A stretch of DNA of 64,000 nt from Methylophilaceae bacterium 11 (GTDB taxonomy: Bacteria > Pseudomonadota > Gammaproteobacteria > Burkholderiales > Methylophilaceae). Numbering within the stretch: position 1 is the first letter of the stretch; each line of letters starts with the position of its first letter. The DNA is taken from NCBI GenBank assembly GCA_000525025.1, contig JCKJ01000001.1:2666001-2730000 (forward strand). Reading direction: 5' to 3'. The notes under the pieces were generated by a model. That model was not told the DNA's origin. It worked only from the letters and a program-made list of their open reading frames with translations, and ran no database searches. Position numbers and translations under genes: made by a program. Positions 19,263 to 27,059 of the stretch are shown here, one piece after another.

Positions 19263-19694
19263 TTAGCATGACCCGCCTTTTTTGGTAATCCAGCATGTAC
19301 TGCCAACAGTGCCATCATATTTAGAGGTTTTAGCATTGCTTTGGTCAATCGTAAATTCAAAGTTATTTAAGCTGTGATTCGATTTACCAGCCGCTGTAAT
19401 CTTAAATGTTGCAGCAGCTCTATCACACGTATAATCAAAATACTGTGTGGTACCTAAAGCTGGCGTACAAGGTGCATCTACATAGGTACGAGTATCTTGA
19501 AAATACTGCTCTGCTCTAATTTTCAAATCAGCCAGTGTAGAGGTTGCTTCTGCCACCTTGCCTTGTTTCACATATTCCGAGTAAGCAGGAATAGCAATCG
19601 TTGCTAGAATAGCGATAATTGCGAATGTAATCATCAACTCTAGCAAGGTAAAACCGCCTTCGACATTTTTGTTTAACATGGTACCTGCCAACAT
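19263..19694 (-). CDS. pilE: Type IV pilin PilE-like protein
   Basis: A 143-residue pilin with the cleavage site GG/FTLLELMITFAIIAILATIAIPAYSEYVKQG. The PilE form is shown by EATSTLADLKIRAEQYFQDTRTY and by paired cysteines near the C-terminus. The ATG at 19694 has a good ribosome site (GAGAGGGG); a second ATG at 19679 is in frame. It is the first gene of the six-gene minor-pilin operon. The PilE of this operon is usually a minor pilin rather than the main fibre subunit. Confidence 0.89.
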   Translation of the reverse strand: MLAGTMLNKNVEGGFTLLELMITFAIIAILATIAIPAYSEYVKQGKVAEATSTLADLKIRAEQYFQDTRTYVDAPCTPALGTTQYFDYTCDRAAATFKITAAGKSNHSLNNFEFTIDQSNAKTSKYDGTVGSTCWITKKGGSC

Positions 19695-19873
19695 AGTTAG
19701 CCCCTCTCAGTTTCGCAAACTTATCATGCCAAACCCCTTCATTACATGTCTATCACTATCCGATAATCGGTGAATTAACGGGAGTAAACGGTTCTATTCT
19801 CGATATTAACCACCGTTTTTTGCATTAATGTTAAAATTCACGCTTGTTCGTTTGCCGTCAGGGTGTTTCTGCC

Positions 19874-20038
19874 ATGCGTGATATTTATACCAAAATAGCC
19901 TGTTTCTCTGCCTTACTCATGCTGCTTACTGCCTGCGGGACTAAAGGGCCGCTCTATATTCCTGAGCAGCAATATCCGCAAGACACCCCAGAAACTGCAC
20001 CTCAACCTGCAGCGCCGGCACCTGCTTCCAGCTACTAA
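19874..20038 (+). CDS. lptM: LptM (YifL-type) small lipoprotein
   Basis: A 54-residue lipoprotein with lipobox LLTAC and the diagnostic GTKGPLYIP sequence directly after it, then a Pro/Ala-rich tail. LptM supports oxidative maturation of the LPS translocon LptD. The ATG at 19874 is chosen because the lipoprotein signal begins there; upstream TTG is in frame but not needed. It is 24 bases before lysA; the LptM-lysA pairing is common in proteobacteria. Confidence 0.9.
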   Translation: MRDIYTKIACFSALLMLLTACGTKGPLYIPEQQYPQDTPETAPQPAAPAPASSY

Positions 20039-20062
20039 CCTCTATTTATATAAGCCATTATC

Positions 20063-21325
20063 GTGAGTTCATTCCATTTTAAAAACGGCACATTATGTGC
20101 CGAACAAGTTTCCTTAACTACCATTGCCGAGCAATATCAAACGCCTTGCTATGTCTATTCCAAAGCGGCTTTGACTGATGCATTTAAACAATTTCAAGCA
20201 GGGCTTACACAAGCGAACCATTTGATTTGCTTTGCTGTGAAAGCGAACCCTAGCTTGGCCATTTTGAATTTGTTTGCCACATTAGGCGCTGGGTTTGACA
20301 TTGTATCTGGTGGCGAACTCGCGCGCGTACTGGCGGCTGGTGGCGATCCGAAAAAAGTCGTGTTCTCTGGCGTGGGAAAAAGTCATGAAGAAATGCGCGC
20401 AGCATTGAATGCTGGCATTTTATGTTTCAACATTGAATCCGAAAGTGAGCTGCACAGACTCAATGCCGTAGCAGGCGAGATGGGCAAAGTCGCGCCTGTA
20501 TCTTTGCGGGTGAATCCTAACGTAGATGCAAAAACACATCCTTATATTTCTACCGGACTTAAAAATAATAAATTTGGTGTGGCGTTTGAGAGCGCAATTG
20601 CGCTGTATGAGCAAGCAGCAGCCATGCCAAACATTGCGGTGCATGGGGTAGATTGCCATATTGGCTCGCAAATTACTGAACTCTCACCGTTTTTAGATGC
20701 GCTGGATCGTGTACTTGGCTTGGTCGACCATTTGGAAAGCAAAGGCATACACATTACCCATATTGATGTGGGTGGTGGCATTGGCATTACTTATTCGGAT
20801 GAAGCACCACCAGCGTTTGCTGAATATACGCAAGCTATTTTGCAAAAACTGGCTGGCCGCAACGTCAAAGTATTATTTGAGCCCGGTCGCGCATTAGTAG
20901 GCAATGCCGGTGTCATGCTGACCAAAGTGGAATATCTCAAAATGGGCAATTTGGACGACGCAGACAAGCCTAAAAACTTCGCGATTGTCGATGCCGCCAT
21001 GAATGACCTGATGCGCCCAGCCTTATACGATGCTTATCACGATATTGTTGCCGTCCAGCCGCGCGATGGAGAAGTACGCACCTATGAAATCGTTGGGCCA
21101 GTTTGCGAAAGTGGTGACTTTCTTGGGCGCGACCGTACACTCAATCTTGAAGAAGGCGATCTGCTAGCGGTCAAATCTGCTGGTGCTTACGGCATGAGTA
21201 TGGCCAGCAATTACAACACGCGTCCACGTGCCGCAGAAATCATGGTAGATGGCGATAAACATCACTTGATTCGCGAGCGCGAACAAGTGAAGCAGTTGTT
21301 TTCACTGGAAAAATTAATCCCTTAA
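20063..21325 (+). CDS. lysA: Diaminopimelate decarboxylase
   Basis: Converts meso-diaminopimelate to L-lysine, the last step of lysine synthesis, and so controls the pool of diaminopimelate available to peptidoglycan. The protein has 420 residues and starts with GTG at 20063. Visible are the PLP lysine region (ICFAVKANPSLAIL), the HIGSQI loop, the phosphate-binding GGGIG motif and CESGDFLGRDR near the active site. Length and architecture are standard for fold-III decarboxylases. Confidence 0.96.
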   Translation: MSSFHFKNGTLCAEQVSLTTIAEQYQTPCYVYSKAALTDAFKQFQAGLTQANHLICFAVKANPSLAILNLFATLGAGFDIVSGGELARVLAAGGDPKKVVFSGVGKSHEEMRAALNAGILCFNIESESELHRLNAVAGEMGKVAPVSLRVNPNVDAKTHPYISTGLKNNKFGVAFESAIALYEQAAAMPNIAVHGVDCHIGSQITELSPFLDALDRVLGLVDHLESKGIHITHIDVGGGIGITYSDEAPPAFAEYTQAILQKLAGRNVKVLFEPGRALVGNAGVMLTKVEYLKMGNLDDADKPKNFAIVDAAMNDLMRPALYDAYHDIVAVQPRDGEVRTYEIVGPVCESGDFLGRDRTLNLEEGDLLAVKSAGAYGMSMASNYNTRPRAAEIMVDGDKHHLIREREQVKQLFSLEKLIP

Positions 21326-21428
21326 CTCCAGATATTGCAGGTTTGGTGTGATTGGCGTAGATTTCACGTTTAAGCAATAAATCGCTTAAAAATCTATCAA
21401 TGTTCATACTATAAACAAGGGAGATAAA

Positions 21429-21569
21429 ATGAAAAGTTTGCTCGTATTGTTGTTTGCTATCATGACATTTAACGCTTTACCTGCTTTCGCCGACGATGCG
21501 CCATTACCTGAAATTGCGCCTGTGGACGAACCAGCGATTCCACCATTGGATGCTCCAGCAACGGAGTAA
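21429..21569 (+). CDS. Small secreted acidic Pro-rich peptide, unrecognised
   Basis: A 46-codon ORF with a good ribosome site (AAGGGAGAT, spacing about 6). It encodes a clear signal peptide (MKSLLVLLFAIMTFNALPAFA) and a mature peptide of about 25 residues beginning DDAPLPEIAPVDEP, which is rich in Pro, Asp, Glu and Ala and contains no Cys, Lys or Arg. It has its own terminator. An inverted repeat TTTAAGC/GCTTAAA at about 21371-21392 and a TACTAT -10-like sequence lie upstream. I do not recognise a family. It could be a periplasmic peptide or a relic; the intact signal and ribosome site favour a real gene. Confidence 0.65.
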   Translation: MKSLLVLLFAIMTFNALPAFADDAPLPEIAPVDEPAIPPLDAPATE

Positions 21570-21576
21570 CACAAAA

Positions 21577-21606
21577 TAAAAAAGCGAGCATAAAGCTCGC
21601 TTTTTC
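21577..21606. terminator. Bidirectional intrinsic terminator
   Basis: AAAGCGAGC at 21581-21589 pairs with GCTCGCTTT at 21595-21603 around an ATAAA loop. The A-run before and T-run after allow it to serve both the small peptide gene (+) and purU (-), which converge here. Confidence 0.9.
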
Positions 21607-21627
21607 GTTTTCATATCCACTCACACA

Positions 21628-22482
21628 CTAATCAAAAATCACCGTTTTATTCGCATACAATAAAATACGATTTTCAATATGCCAGCGCACAGCTTTGGAC
21701 AGCACCACACGTTCTAAATCCCGCCCTTTTTGAATCAAATCTTCCACTTGGTCGCGGTGCGAGATACGGTCAATGTCTTGCTCAATAATCGGGCCTTCAT
21801 CCAACACTTCAGTCACATAATGACTGGTTGCACCAATCAACTTCACGCCACGTTCAAACGCGCGATGATAGGGGCGTGCGCCAATAAATGCAGGCAAGAA
21901 TGAATGGTGAATATTGATGATTTTTTGCGGGTAGCGCGCCACAAAATCGGGTGACAAGATTTGCATATAGCGCGCCAATACGATTAAGTCGATATTGTAA
22001 TCAGCAAATAATTTAAATTGCGCCGCTTCGGCCTCCGTTTTGTTTTCTTTGGTCACCGCAATGTAATGAAAATCAATGCCATAAAACTTCACTAGCGCTT
22101 CTGTATCACGGTGGTTACTAATCACCAGCGGGATTTCACAGGCCAATTCACCGCTTTTGTGGCGATGTAGCAAGTCAGCTAGACAATGATCGTATTGGGA
22201 CACCATAATCGCTACGCGCGTTTTGTGCTGTGACAATTTCAATTGCCAAGTCATATTGAATCTGGTTGCAATGGGCGCAAACGCTTGGCCAAACGCAGTT
22301 TCGTCCACATTAAAATTGGCTAAGTCCCATTCCACGCGCATCAAAAACAGATTATTTTCTGCATCCTGATGCTGGTCTGCGTGTAAAATATTGGCATTGT
22401 GCTGGTACAGAAAATCAGCAATCGAGGCCACGATGCCTTTGGCATCTGGGCAAGTAATAAGCAGTGTTGCAGTGTTTTTCAT
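21628..22482 (-). CDS. purU: Formyltetrahydrofolate deformylase
   Basis: PurU hydrolyses 10-formyl-tetrahydrofolate to formate and tetrahydrofolate, balancing one-carbon pools, which is relevant in a methylotroph. It has 284 residues: an N-terminal ACT domain (TLLITCPDAKGIVASIADFLYQHNANI region, residues 5-80) and a C-terminal formyl-hydrolase domain with VISNHRD, the INIHHSFLPAFIGA active-site segment, and VLDEGPIIEQD. The catalytic His and Asp are present. It is monocistronic, convergent with the small peptide gene and divergent from ispH. Confidence 0.96.
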   Translation of the reverse strand: MKNTATLLITCPDAKGIVASIADFLYQHNANILHADQHQDAENNLFLMRVEWDLANFNVDETAFGQAFAPIATRFNMTWQLKLSQHKTRVAIMVSQYDHCLADLLHRHKSGELACEIPLVISNHRDTEALVKFYGIDFHYIAVTKENKTEAEAAQFKLFADYNIDLIVLARYMQILSPDFVARYPQKIINIHHSFLPAFIGARPYHRAFERGVKLIGATSHYVTEVLDEGPIIEQDIDRISHRDQVEDLIQKGRDLERVVLSKAVRWHIENRILLYANKTVIFD

Positions 22483-22563
22483 CGCAATCGTAGGTCAGCC
22501 ATCAATAAATTGGTGTGATTATACCCGATGCAACCGTACACTGATAAACGAGAGTAAACAAGC

Positions 22564-23568
22564 ATGAGTCAAACGAGTCCATCAGAGCAGTCTAGCCAGC
22601 CTAATATTGTGCTCGCCAACCCACGCGGATTTTGCGCTGGGGTTGATCGCGCCATTATCATTGTAGAACAAGCGCTAGAAAAATTCGGCGCCCCTATTTA
22701 TGTGCGCAATGAAGTGGTTCACAACAAATTTGTGGTGAACCAGTTGCGTGAAAAAGGCGCTATTTTTGTAGATGATTTGGAAAAGATTCCCACTGGTAGC
22801 ACAGTCATCTTCAGCGCCCATGGCGTCTCTAAAGCTGTACGTGCAGAGGCCGAGGCACGCGGCTTAACCGCCTACGATGCGACTTGTCCATTGGTCACAA
22901 AAGTACATATCGAAGTGGCCAAAATGCGCAAAGAAGGCTTGGAAATCATCATGATTGGCCATAAAGGGCATCCGGAAGTGGAAGGCACCATGGGCCAAGT
23001 AGAGGGCGACCCCAGCAAGCAGGGCATGTACCTGGTTGAAACGCCCGAGGACGTTGTCGCATTATCTGTCAAAGACAGTGAGAAACTAGCGTTTGTGACG
23101 CAAACCACACTCTCGATGGATGATGCGGCGCAAGTGATTCATGCCCTCAAAACACGTTTCCCTAATATCCAATCGCCCAAAAGTGATGACATCTGCTACG
23201 CCACACAAAACCGTCAAGATGCCGTCAAAATCATGGCCAAAGACTGTGACTTGGTGATTATTGTAGGTTCTCCCAATAGCTCCAACTCCAATCGCTTGCG
23301 TGAGGTTGCGCAGAACCAAGGTGTAGAAGCCTATATGGTCGACAATGCCAGTTACTTAAAACCGGAATGGTTGATTGGCAAGCAGAAAGTCGGTGTCTCT
23401 GCTGGCGCTTCCGCACCAGACATTTTAGTGAAAGAAGTGATTGCGCAATTGCAACAATTTGGCGCGCAAGGTGTCCATGAACTACAGGGTGTGGTGGAAA
23501 GCGTCGTGTTTCAATTGCCTAAAAACTTGGTGAATGCACCGAGCAAAGTGACGCAAAAAACGACTTAA
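22564..23568 (+). CDS. ispH: 4-hydroxy-3-methylbut-2-enyl diphosphate reductase
   Basis: IspH performs the last step of the MEP isoprenoid pathway, making IPP and DMAPP. It has 334 residues. The cluster-binding cysteines are at NPRGFC24[17 protein letters not shown] and [11 protein letters not shown], and active-site segments ETPEDV, TQTTLS and SSNSNRL are present. The extra Gln/Ser-rich N-terminus of about 12 residues is normal for betaproteobacteria. nudB begins 5 bases later. Confidence 0.97.
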   Translation: MSQTSPSEQSSQPNIVLANPRGFCAGVDRAIIIVEQALEKFGAPIYVRNEVVHNKFVVNQLREKGAIFVDDLEKIPTGSTVIFSAHGVSKAVRAEAEARGLTAYDATCPLVTKVHIEVAKMRKEGLEIIMIGHKGHPEVEGTMGQVEGDPSKQGMYLVETPEDVVALSVKDSEKLAFVTQTTLSMDDAAQVIHALKTRFPNIQSPKSDDICYATQNRQDAVKIMAKDCDLVIIVGSPNSSNSNRLREVAQNQGVEAYMVDNASYLKPEWLIGKQKVGVSAGASAPDILVKEVIAQLQQFGAQGVHELQGVVESVVFQLPKNLVNAPSKVTQKTT

Positions 23569-23573
23569 GCCAG

Positions 23574-24020
23574 ATGCATAAGATTCCCGTATCTGCACTT
23601 GTACTCATCCACACGCCTGCATTAGAGGTGCTGATCATGGAGCGTGCAGACAAACCGGGCTATTGGCAATCGGTGACCGGTAGTATCGAGTTAGGCGAGA
23701 CACCAGAGCAGGCGGCGGTTCGTGAAGTGAAAGAAGAGACTGGGCTGGATGCCTTAGCCTACGATTTTCAAGATTGGCACGCTAGCAACGTATACGAAAT
23801 TTATCCGCACTGGCGTTACCGCTATGCTGCCGGCGTTACCGAAAACATTGAGCACTTATTTGGCCTGATGCTACCGAGTACGTTGCCGATTACACTTGCG
23901 CCAGACGAGCACACCCAATACGTTTGGGTAGATTGGCGTGAAGCAGCGCAACGCGTATTCTCTTGGACCAATGTGGATGCACTGAAAAGATTAGGTGAAA
24001 GACATGGACTTAACTTGTAA
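23574..24020 (+). CDS. nudB: Dihydroneopterin triphosphate diphosphatase (Nudix)
   Basis: NudB removes pyrophosphate from dihydroneopterin triphosphate in folate synthesis. The 148-residue protein has a complete Nudix box (GSIELGETPEQAAVREVKEE, continuing TG) and the NudB-type N-terminus KIPVSALVLIHTP. The HLFGLMLPS segment and the C-terminal VDALKRLGERH fit NudB rather than a general Nudix enzyme. It lies 5 bases after ispH and 31 bases before nadA, on the same strand. Confidence 0.9.
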   Translation: MHKIPVSALVLIHTPALEVLIMERADKPGYWQSVTGSIELGETPEQAAVREVKEETGLDALAYDFQDWHASNVYEIYPHWRYRYAAGVTENIEHLFGLMLPSTLPITLAPDEHTQYVWVDWREAAQRVFSWTNVDALKRLGERHGLNL

Positions 24021-24051
24021 AATAGACGGTATACATTTTTAATTGATAGAT

Positions 24052-25149
24052 ATGCAAACTGCCACTATTAAATTTGAGAAATTTCAATCCACTAAGGACG
24101 ACGATTGTCAGGCTAGAATTCTGGCCGCACGCGAAAAACTGGGCAAACGCTTAGTCATTCTTGGTCACCATTATCAGCATGAAAGCGTGTACCGCCATGC
24201 CGATTACACCGGTGATTCGCTCAAATTATCTAAGTATTGCGAGAGCTTAGATGCTGAATACATTGTGTTTTTGGGCGTGCATTTTATGGCAGAAGTGGCT
24301 GATATTTTGAGCCGCCCTGAGCAGATTGTCATCTTGCCTGACCTAGCAGCAGGCTGCTCCATGGCCGACATGGCCAACTTGGCTAAAGTAGAACGTAGTT
24401 ATCGTGAACTCAACAAAGTACTGAACTTTGATGAGGAAATCACGCCGATTACCTACATTAACTCTGCTGCAGATTTAAAAGCATTCTGTGGCGAACATGG
24501 CGGCATTGTGTGTACCAGCACCAATGCGCCAAAAATATTGGAGTGGGGCTTTAAGCAACGCGAGAAGGTACTGTTCTTTCCAGACCAAAACTTAGGACGC
24601 TGGAGCGGCCATAAAATGGGCATCCCCTTAGAGCAAATGCCTGTATGGGACCCAGACCAACCATTGGGTGGTTTAACGGTAGAGCAAATCAAAAATGCCA
24701 AAATCCTGTTATGGAAAGGGCATTGCGCAGTGCATCAAATGTTCCGCCCACAAAATATCGAGCATTTTAAGAAGTTGCATCCGGATGGCTTTGTCATCTC
24801 TCACCCGGAAGCACCGTTTGAAGTCTGCCTAAACTCAGATTATGTAGGTTCTACCGAGTACATTCTCAGAACCGTAAGTGAGGCACCACCCAACACCAAA
24901 TGGCTGGTGGGGACCGAGTTAAATCTAGTCACACGTCTGGCCGAGCAAATGAAGCCGCAAGGTAAACATGTGCAGTTTATGAGCCACGTGGTGTGTGAGT
25001 GCTCTACTATGGCGCGTATTGATCCACAGCACTTGGCATGGTGCTTGGAAAATCTAGCAGAAGGTAACATCGTCAATCAAATCAAAGTACCCAAGCACGA
25101 AGCAGAACTGGCTAAACTTACGCTAGATAGAATGCTACAAGCCTCTTAG
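24052..25149 (+). CDS. nadA: Quinolinate synthase NadA
   Basis: NadA condenses iminoaspartate with dihydroxyacetone phosphate to form quinolinate, the NAD precursor, using a 4Fe-4S cluster. It has 365 residues from the ATG at 24052; a TTG three codons upstream is in frame. Conserved elements are LGHHYQHESVYRHADYTGDSL, the cluster cysteine regions AGCSMADMA, HGGIVCTSTNA and VVCECSTM, and FFPDQNLGRW. The partner nadB is not in the window. A HIT gene starts two bases after the stop. Confidence 0.97.
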   Translation: MQTATIKFEKFQSTKDDDCQARILAAREKLGKRLVILGHHYQHESVYRHADYTGDSLKLSKYCESLDAEYIVFLGVHFMAEVADILSRPEQIVILPDLAAGCSMADMANLAKVERSYRELNKVLNFDEEITPITYINSAADLKAFCGEHGGIVCTSTNAPKILEWGFKQREKVLFFPDQNLGRWSGHKMGIPLEQMPVWDPDQPLGGLTVEQIKNAKILLWKGHCAVHQMFRPQNIEHFKKLHPDGFVISHPEAPFEVCLNSDYVGSTEYILRTVSEAPPNTKWLVGTELNLVTRLAEQMKPQGKHVQFMSHVVCECSTMARIDPQHLAWCLENLAEGNIVNQIKVPKHEAELAKLTLDRMLQAS

Positions 25150-25150
25150 C

Positions 25151-25579
25151 ATGAGCGCTTGCCCGCTTTGCCAAGCCAGCCCGCACGCCATTCTTTGGCA
25201 GGATGATTTTTGCCGGGTGGTATTACTGCAAGATGCAGACTATCCGGCTTATTGCCGTGTTGAATTGTTAGCACATGTGAAGGAAATGACCGACTTAGCC
25301 CCGCAAGCGCGTGCCCGCACCATGAAAGTGGTGTTTGCGGTTGAAACCGCCATTCGCGAAGTCATCCAGCCAGACAAAATCAATCTAGCCAGCCTAGGCA
25401 ACAAAACACCACATATGCACTGGCATGTCATTCCACGTTTTGAGACGGATAAGCACTTCCCCAATAGCCATTGGGGCGAGGCAGTAAACAATAGCCAAGC
25501 ACAGCCACTGACTGCATTACAAGTAGAAACGCTGATTGAAAAAATAAAAGCACATGTGACATGTGCTTTATCTTCTTAA
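25151..25579 (+). CDS. HIT family hydrolase
   Basis: A 142-residue histidine-triad nucleotide-binding protein. The triad appears as HMHWHVIPR around residues 93-101. The cysteine pair at the N-terminus (CPLCQ) suggests a zinc-binding knuckle, as in some HIT hydrolases. Substrate is unknown; members of this family cleave adenosine phosphoramidates or dinucleoside polyphosphates. It begins two bases after nadA and is probably cotranscribed with it. Confidence 0.88.
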   Translation: MSACPLCQASPHAILWQDDFCRVVLLQDADYPAYCRVELLAHVKEMTDLAPQARARTMKVVFAVETAIREVIQPDKINLASLGNKTPHMHWHVIPRFETDKHFPNSHWGEAVNNSQAQPLTALQVETLIEKIKAHVTCALSS

Positions 25580-25590
25580 CGTTATCGCAC

Positions 25591-25905
25591 TTACTCTATC
25601 ACCAGCCGCTTAACCACTTTGCCATTGATTAAATGGCTCTCGATGATTTCATCCACATCTTCGTTGTCCACAAAGGTATACCAGACCGCTTCCGGATACA
25701 CCACCATCAACGGCCCTTGCGCACAGCGGTCTAGGCAACCTGCACGGTTAATACGTACTTTGCCTTCGCCATTTAAGCCCAACTTTTTCACGCGCGATTT
25801 CATATGGTCAAATGCAGCTTCAGCGCCTTTGTTCATGCAGCAATCTTCACCGTTTTCGCGTTGATTCAAACAGAAAAATACATGGTGTTTAAAGTGGTTG
25901 GTCAT
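25591..25905 (-). CDS. Thioredoxin-like [2Fe-2S] ferredoxin
   Basis: A 104-residue ferredoxin of the thioredoxin-like family, related to NuoE C-terminal domains and Azotobacter-type Shethna ferredoxin. The cluster cysteines are C12 (VFFC), one of C22/C23, C57 and C61 (GCLDRCAQGP). The GPLMVVYPEAVWYTFVD segment is typical. Its redox partner is unknown. It is convergent with the HIT gene and lies downstream of the tonB-like gene, separated from it by a palindromic element. Confidence 0.9.
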   Translation of the reverse strand: MTNHFKHHVFFCLNQRENGEDCCMNKGAEAAFDHMKSRVKKLGLNGEGKVRINRAGCLDRCAQGPLMVVYPEAVWYTFVDNEDVDEIIESHLINGKVVKRLVIE

Positions 25906-25967
25906 GTGTTGATACCTTATTCGTGAACTCTATATGTTTGATTGAAAAATTATTCGCCATCAGCATC

Positions 25968-26069
25968 AGATCATTTAGCTTTTGTTTTTAGGCAAGGCGT
26001 TTGAGCGCAAACAGTGCAGCGAGTACGGTAAGCGAAAACAACGCAGCATAAAAGCAAAAACTAAATGAC
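25968..26069. repeat. ~100-bp imperfect palindromic element
   Basis: The ends are near-perfect inverted repeats of about 20 bp: TCATTTAGCTTTTGTTTTTA at 25971 and the complement of TAAAAGCAAAAACTAAATGA ending at 26068 agree at 18 of 20 positions. The interior contains smaller palindromes such as GTTTGAGCGCAAAC. The element begins right after the tonB-like stop codon and has no ORF. The form suggests a dispersed intergenic repeat (MITE- or REP-like) or a structured 3' untranslated element. No second copy was noticed in this window. Confidence 0.7.
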
Positions 26070-27053
26070 CTATTCGGTGGAGAGGGCGTCTTCTTGCGTA
26101 AATGTCCACGTCCTTGTCACACTTAAAATGTCAGCATCCCGCTTAATATCTGCCGGAAACGCAGAAAAAGGTGCAGATAACTCCACAATTTTCTTGGCTG
26201 CCAGATCTAATATTTTATGCCCTGAACTGCGGTTAATTTTAATCTCTTCCAAGCTCCCATCGGCTCTAATAGAGACCGTCATTTGCAGCTGTCCATATAG
26301 TTTTTGATGTTTAGCTGCCTCTGGGTAATTCAGGTTACCAACACGCTCAACCTTTTGCCGCCAAGCTTCGATATACATGGCATAACGGTATTCTTGCGTA
26401 CGCGCACCAATAAATTTACGCTTTGGACGTTTTTGATATTCATCCTGCTGCTTGGCAATCAATGCCTCCAATCGGTCAATTTCTTTAGCCGATGCCAATA
26501 AATCTTGCGTATTCAGTGCTTTCAGTTTGACGGATTGTTCGCCAGTCTCCGGCGTAGCTGCGGCCGCTTGCTGTGTGGGTTTGGATTGTACTTTTTGTAG
26601 CGCATTGATTTGTGTCATCAACTCTTGCGCCTGCTTCTCCAAGGCTTCTACACGCTTTTGTTCTTGTATTTGTTCTGCGCTCAATTTTGCCGCTTTTGAT
26701 GCGCTGCGCGGCTCTGCGTGCTGTTGCAGTTTCACTTCTTGTGTTTTTTGATTAGGGGAAGGCAATGCCGTTTTCAGCTTGCGATTTTCATCGGTATTGC
26801 CGCCACGGTCTAAATTCGCTTGTGCTAGCACCTCTGCTTTTTTGGGTGCCTCTTTGGTTTTGGCGTTCACCAGCATCACTTCTAAAGCAGGCAAGCTATC
26901 TTTAAACTTCTTTAACTCCGGCTGAAATTTGATACTCAGCGCCACCAAATGTACCAGCACAGAAATCCACACAGCAATCATCAGTGGACTCTGTGAAGTC
27001 TTTTTGTTCACAATCGTCCTTGCTTTAGCTGCCTGTGGTTTTTTCTCAGCCAA
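26070..27053 (-). CDS. TonB-like energy transducer protein
   Basis: A 327-residue protein with one N-terminal membrane helix (LMIAVWISVLVHLVALSI), a long charged and Gln/Ala-rich periplasmic stretch likely to be coiled coil (about residues 100-210), and a C-terminal TonB domain (LNYPEAAKHQKLYGQLQMTVSIRADGSL). It starts with TTG at 27053, six bases after mpl, with AGAGGT upstream; a GTG at 27008 is an alternative. No exbB or exbD is adjacent, so its energising partner must be elsewhere. Confidence 0.85.
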   Translation of the reverse strand: MAEKKPQAAKARTIVNKKTSQSPLMIAVWISVLVHLVALSIKFQPELKKFKDSLPALEVMLVNAKTKEAPKKAEVLAQANLDRGGNTDENRKLKTALPSPNQKTQEVKLQQHAEPRSASKAAKLSAEQIQEQKRVEALEKQAQELMTQINALQKVQSKPTQQAAAATPETGEQSVKLKALNTQDLLASAKEIDRLEALIAKQQDEYQKRPKRKFIGARTQEYRYAMYIEAWRQKVERVGNLNYPEAAKHQKLYGQLQMTVSIRADGSLEEIKINRSSGHKILDLAAKKIVELSAPFSAFPADIKRDADILSVTRTWTFTQEDALSTE

Positions 27054-27059
27054 ACCTGA

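Noticed and set aside
25968-26069. Palindromic element as an ordinary intrinsic terminator
   Set aside because: It is far longer than a terminator stem, has internal structure, and lacks a simple U-run directly after a compact hairpin.
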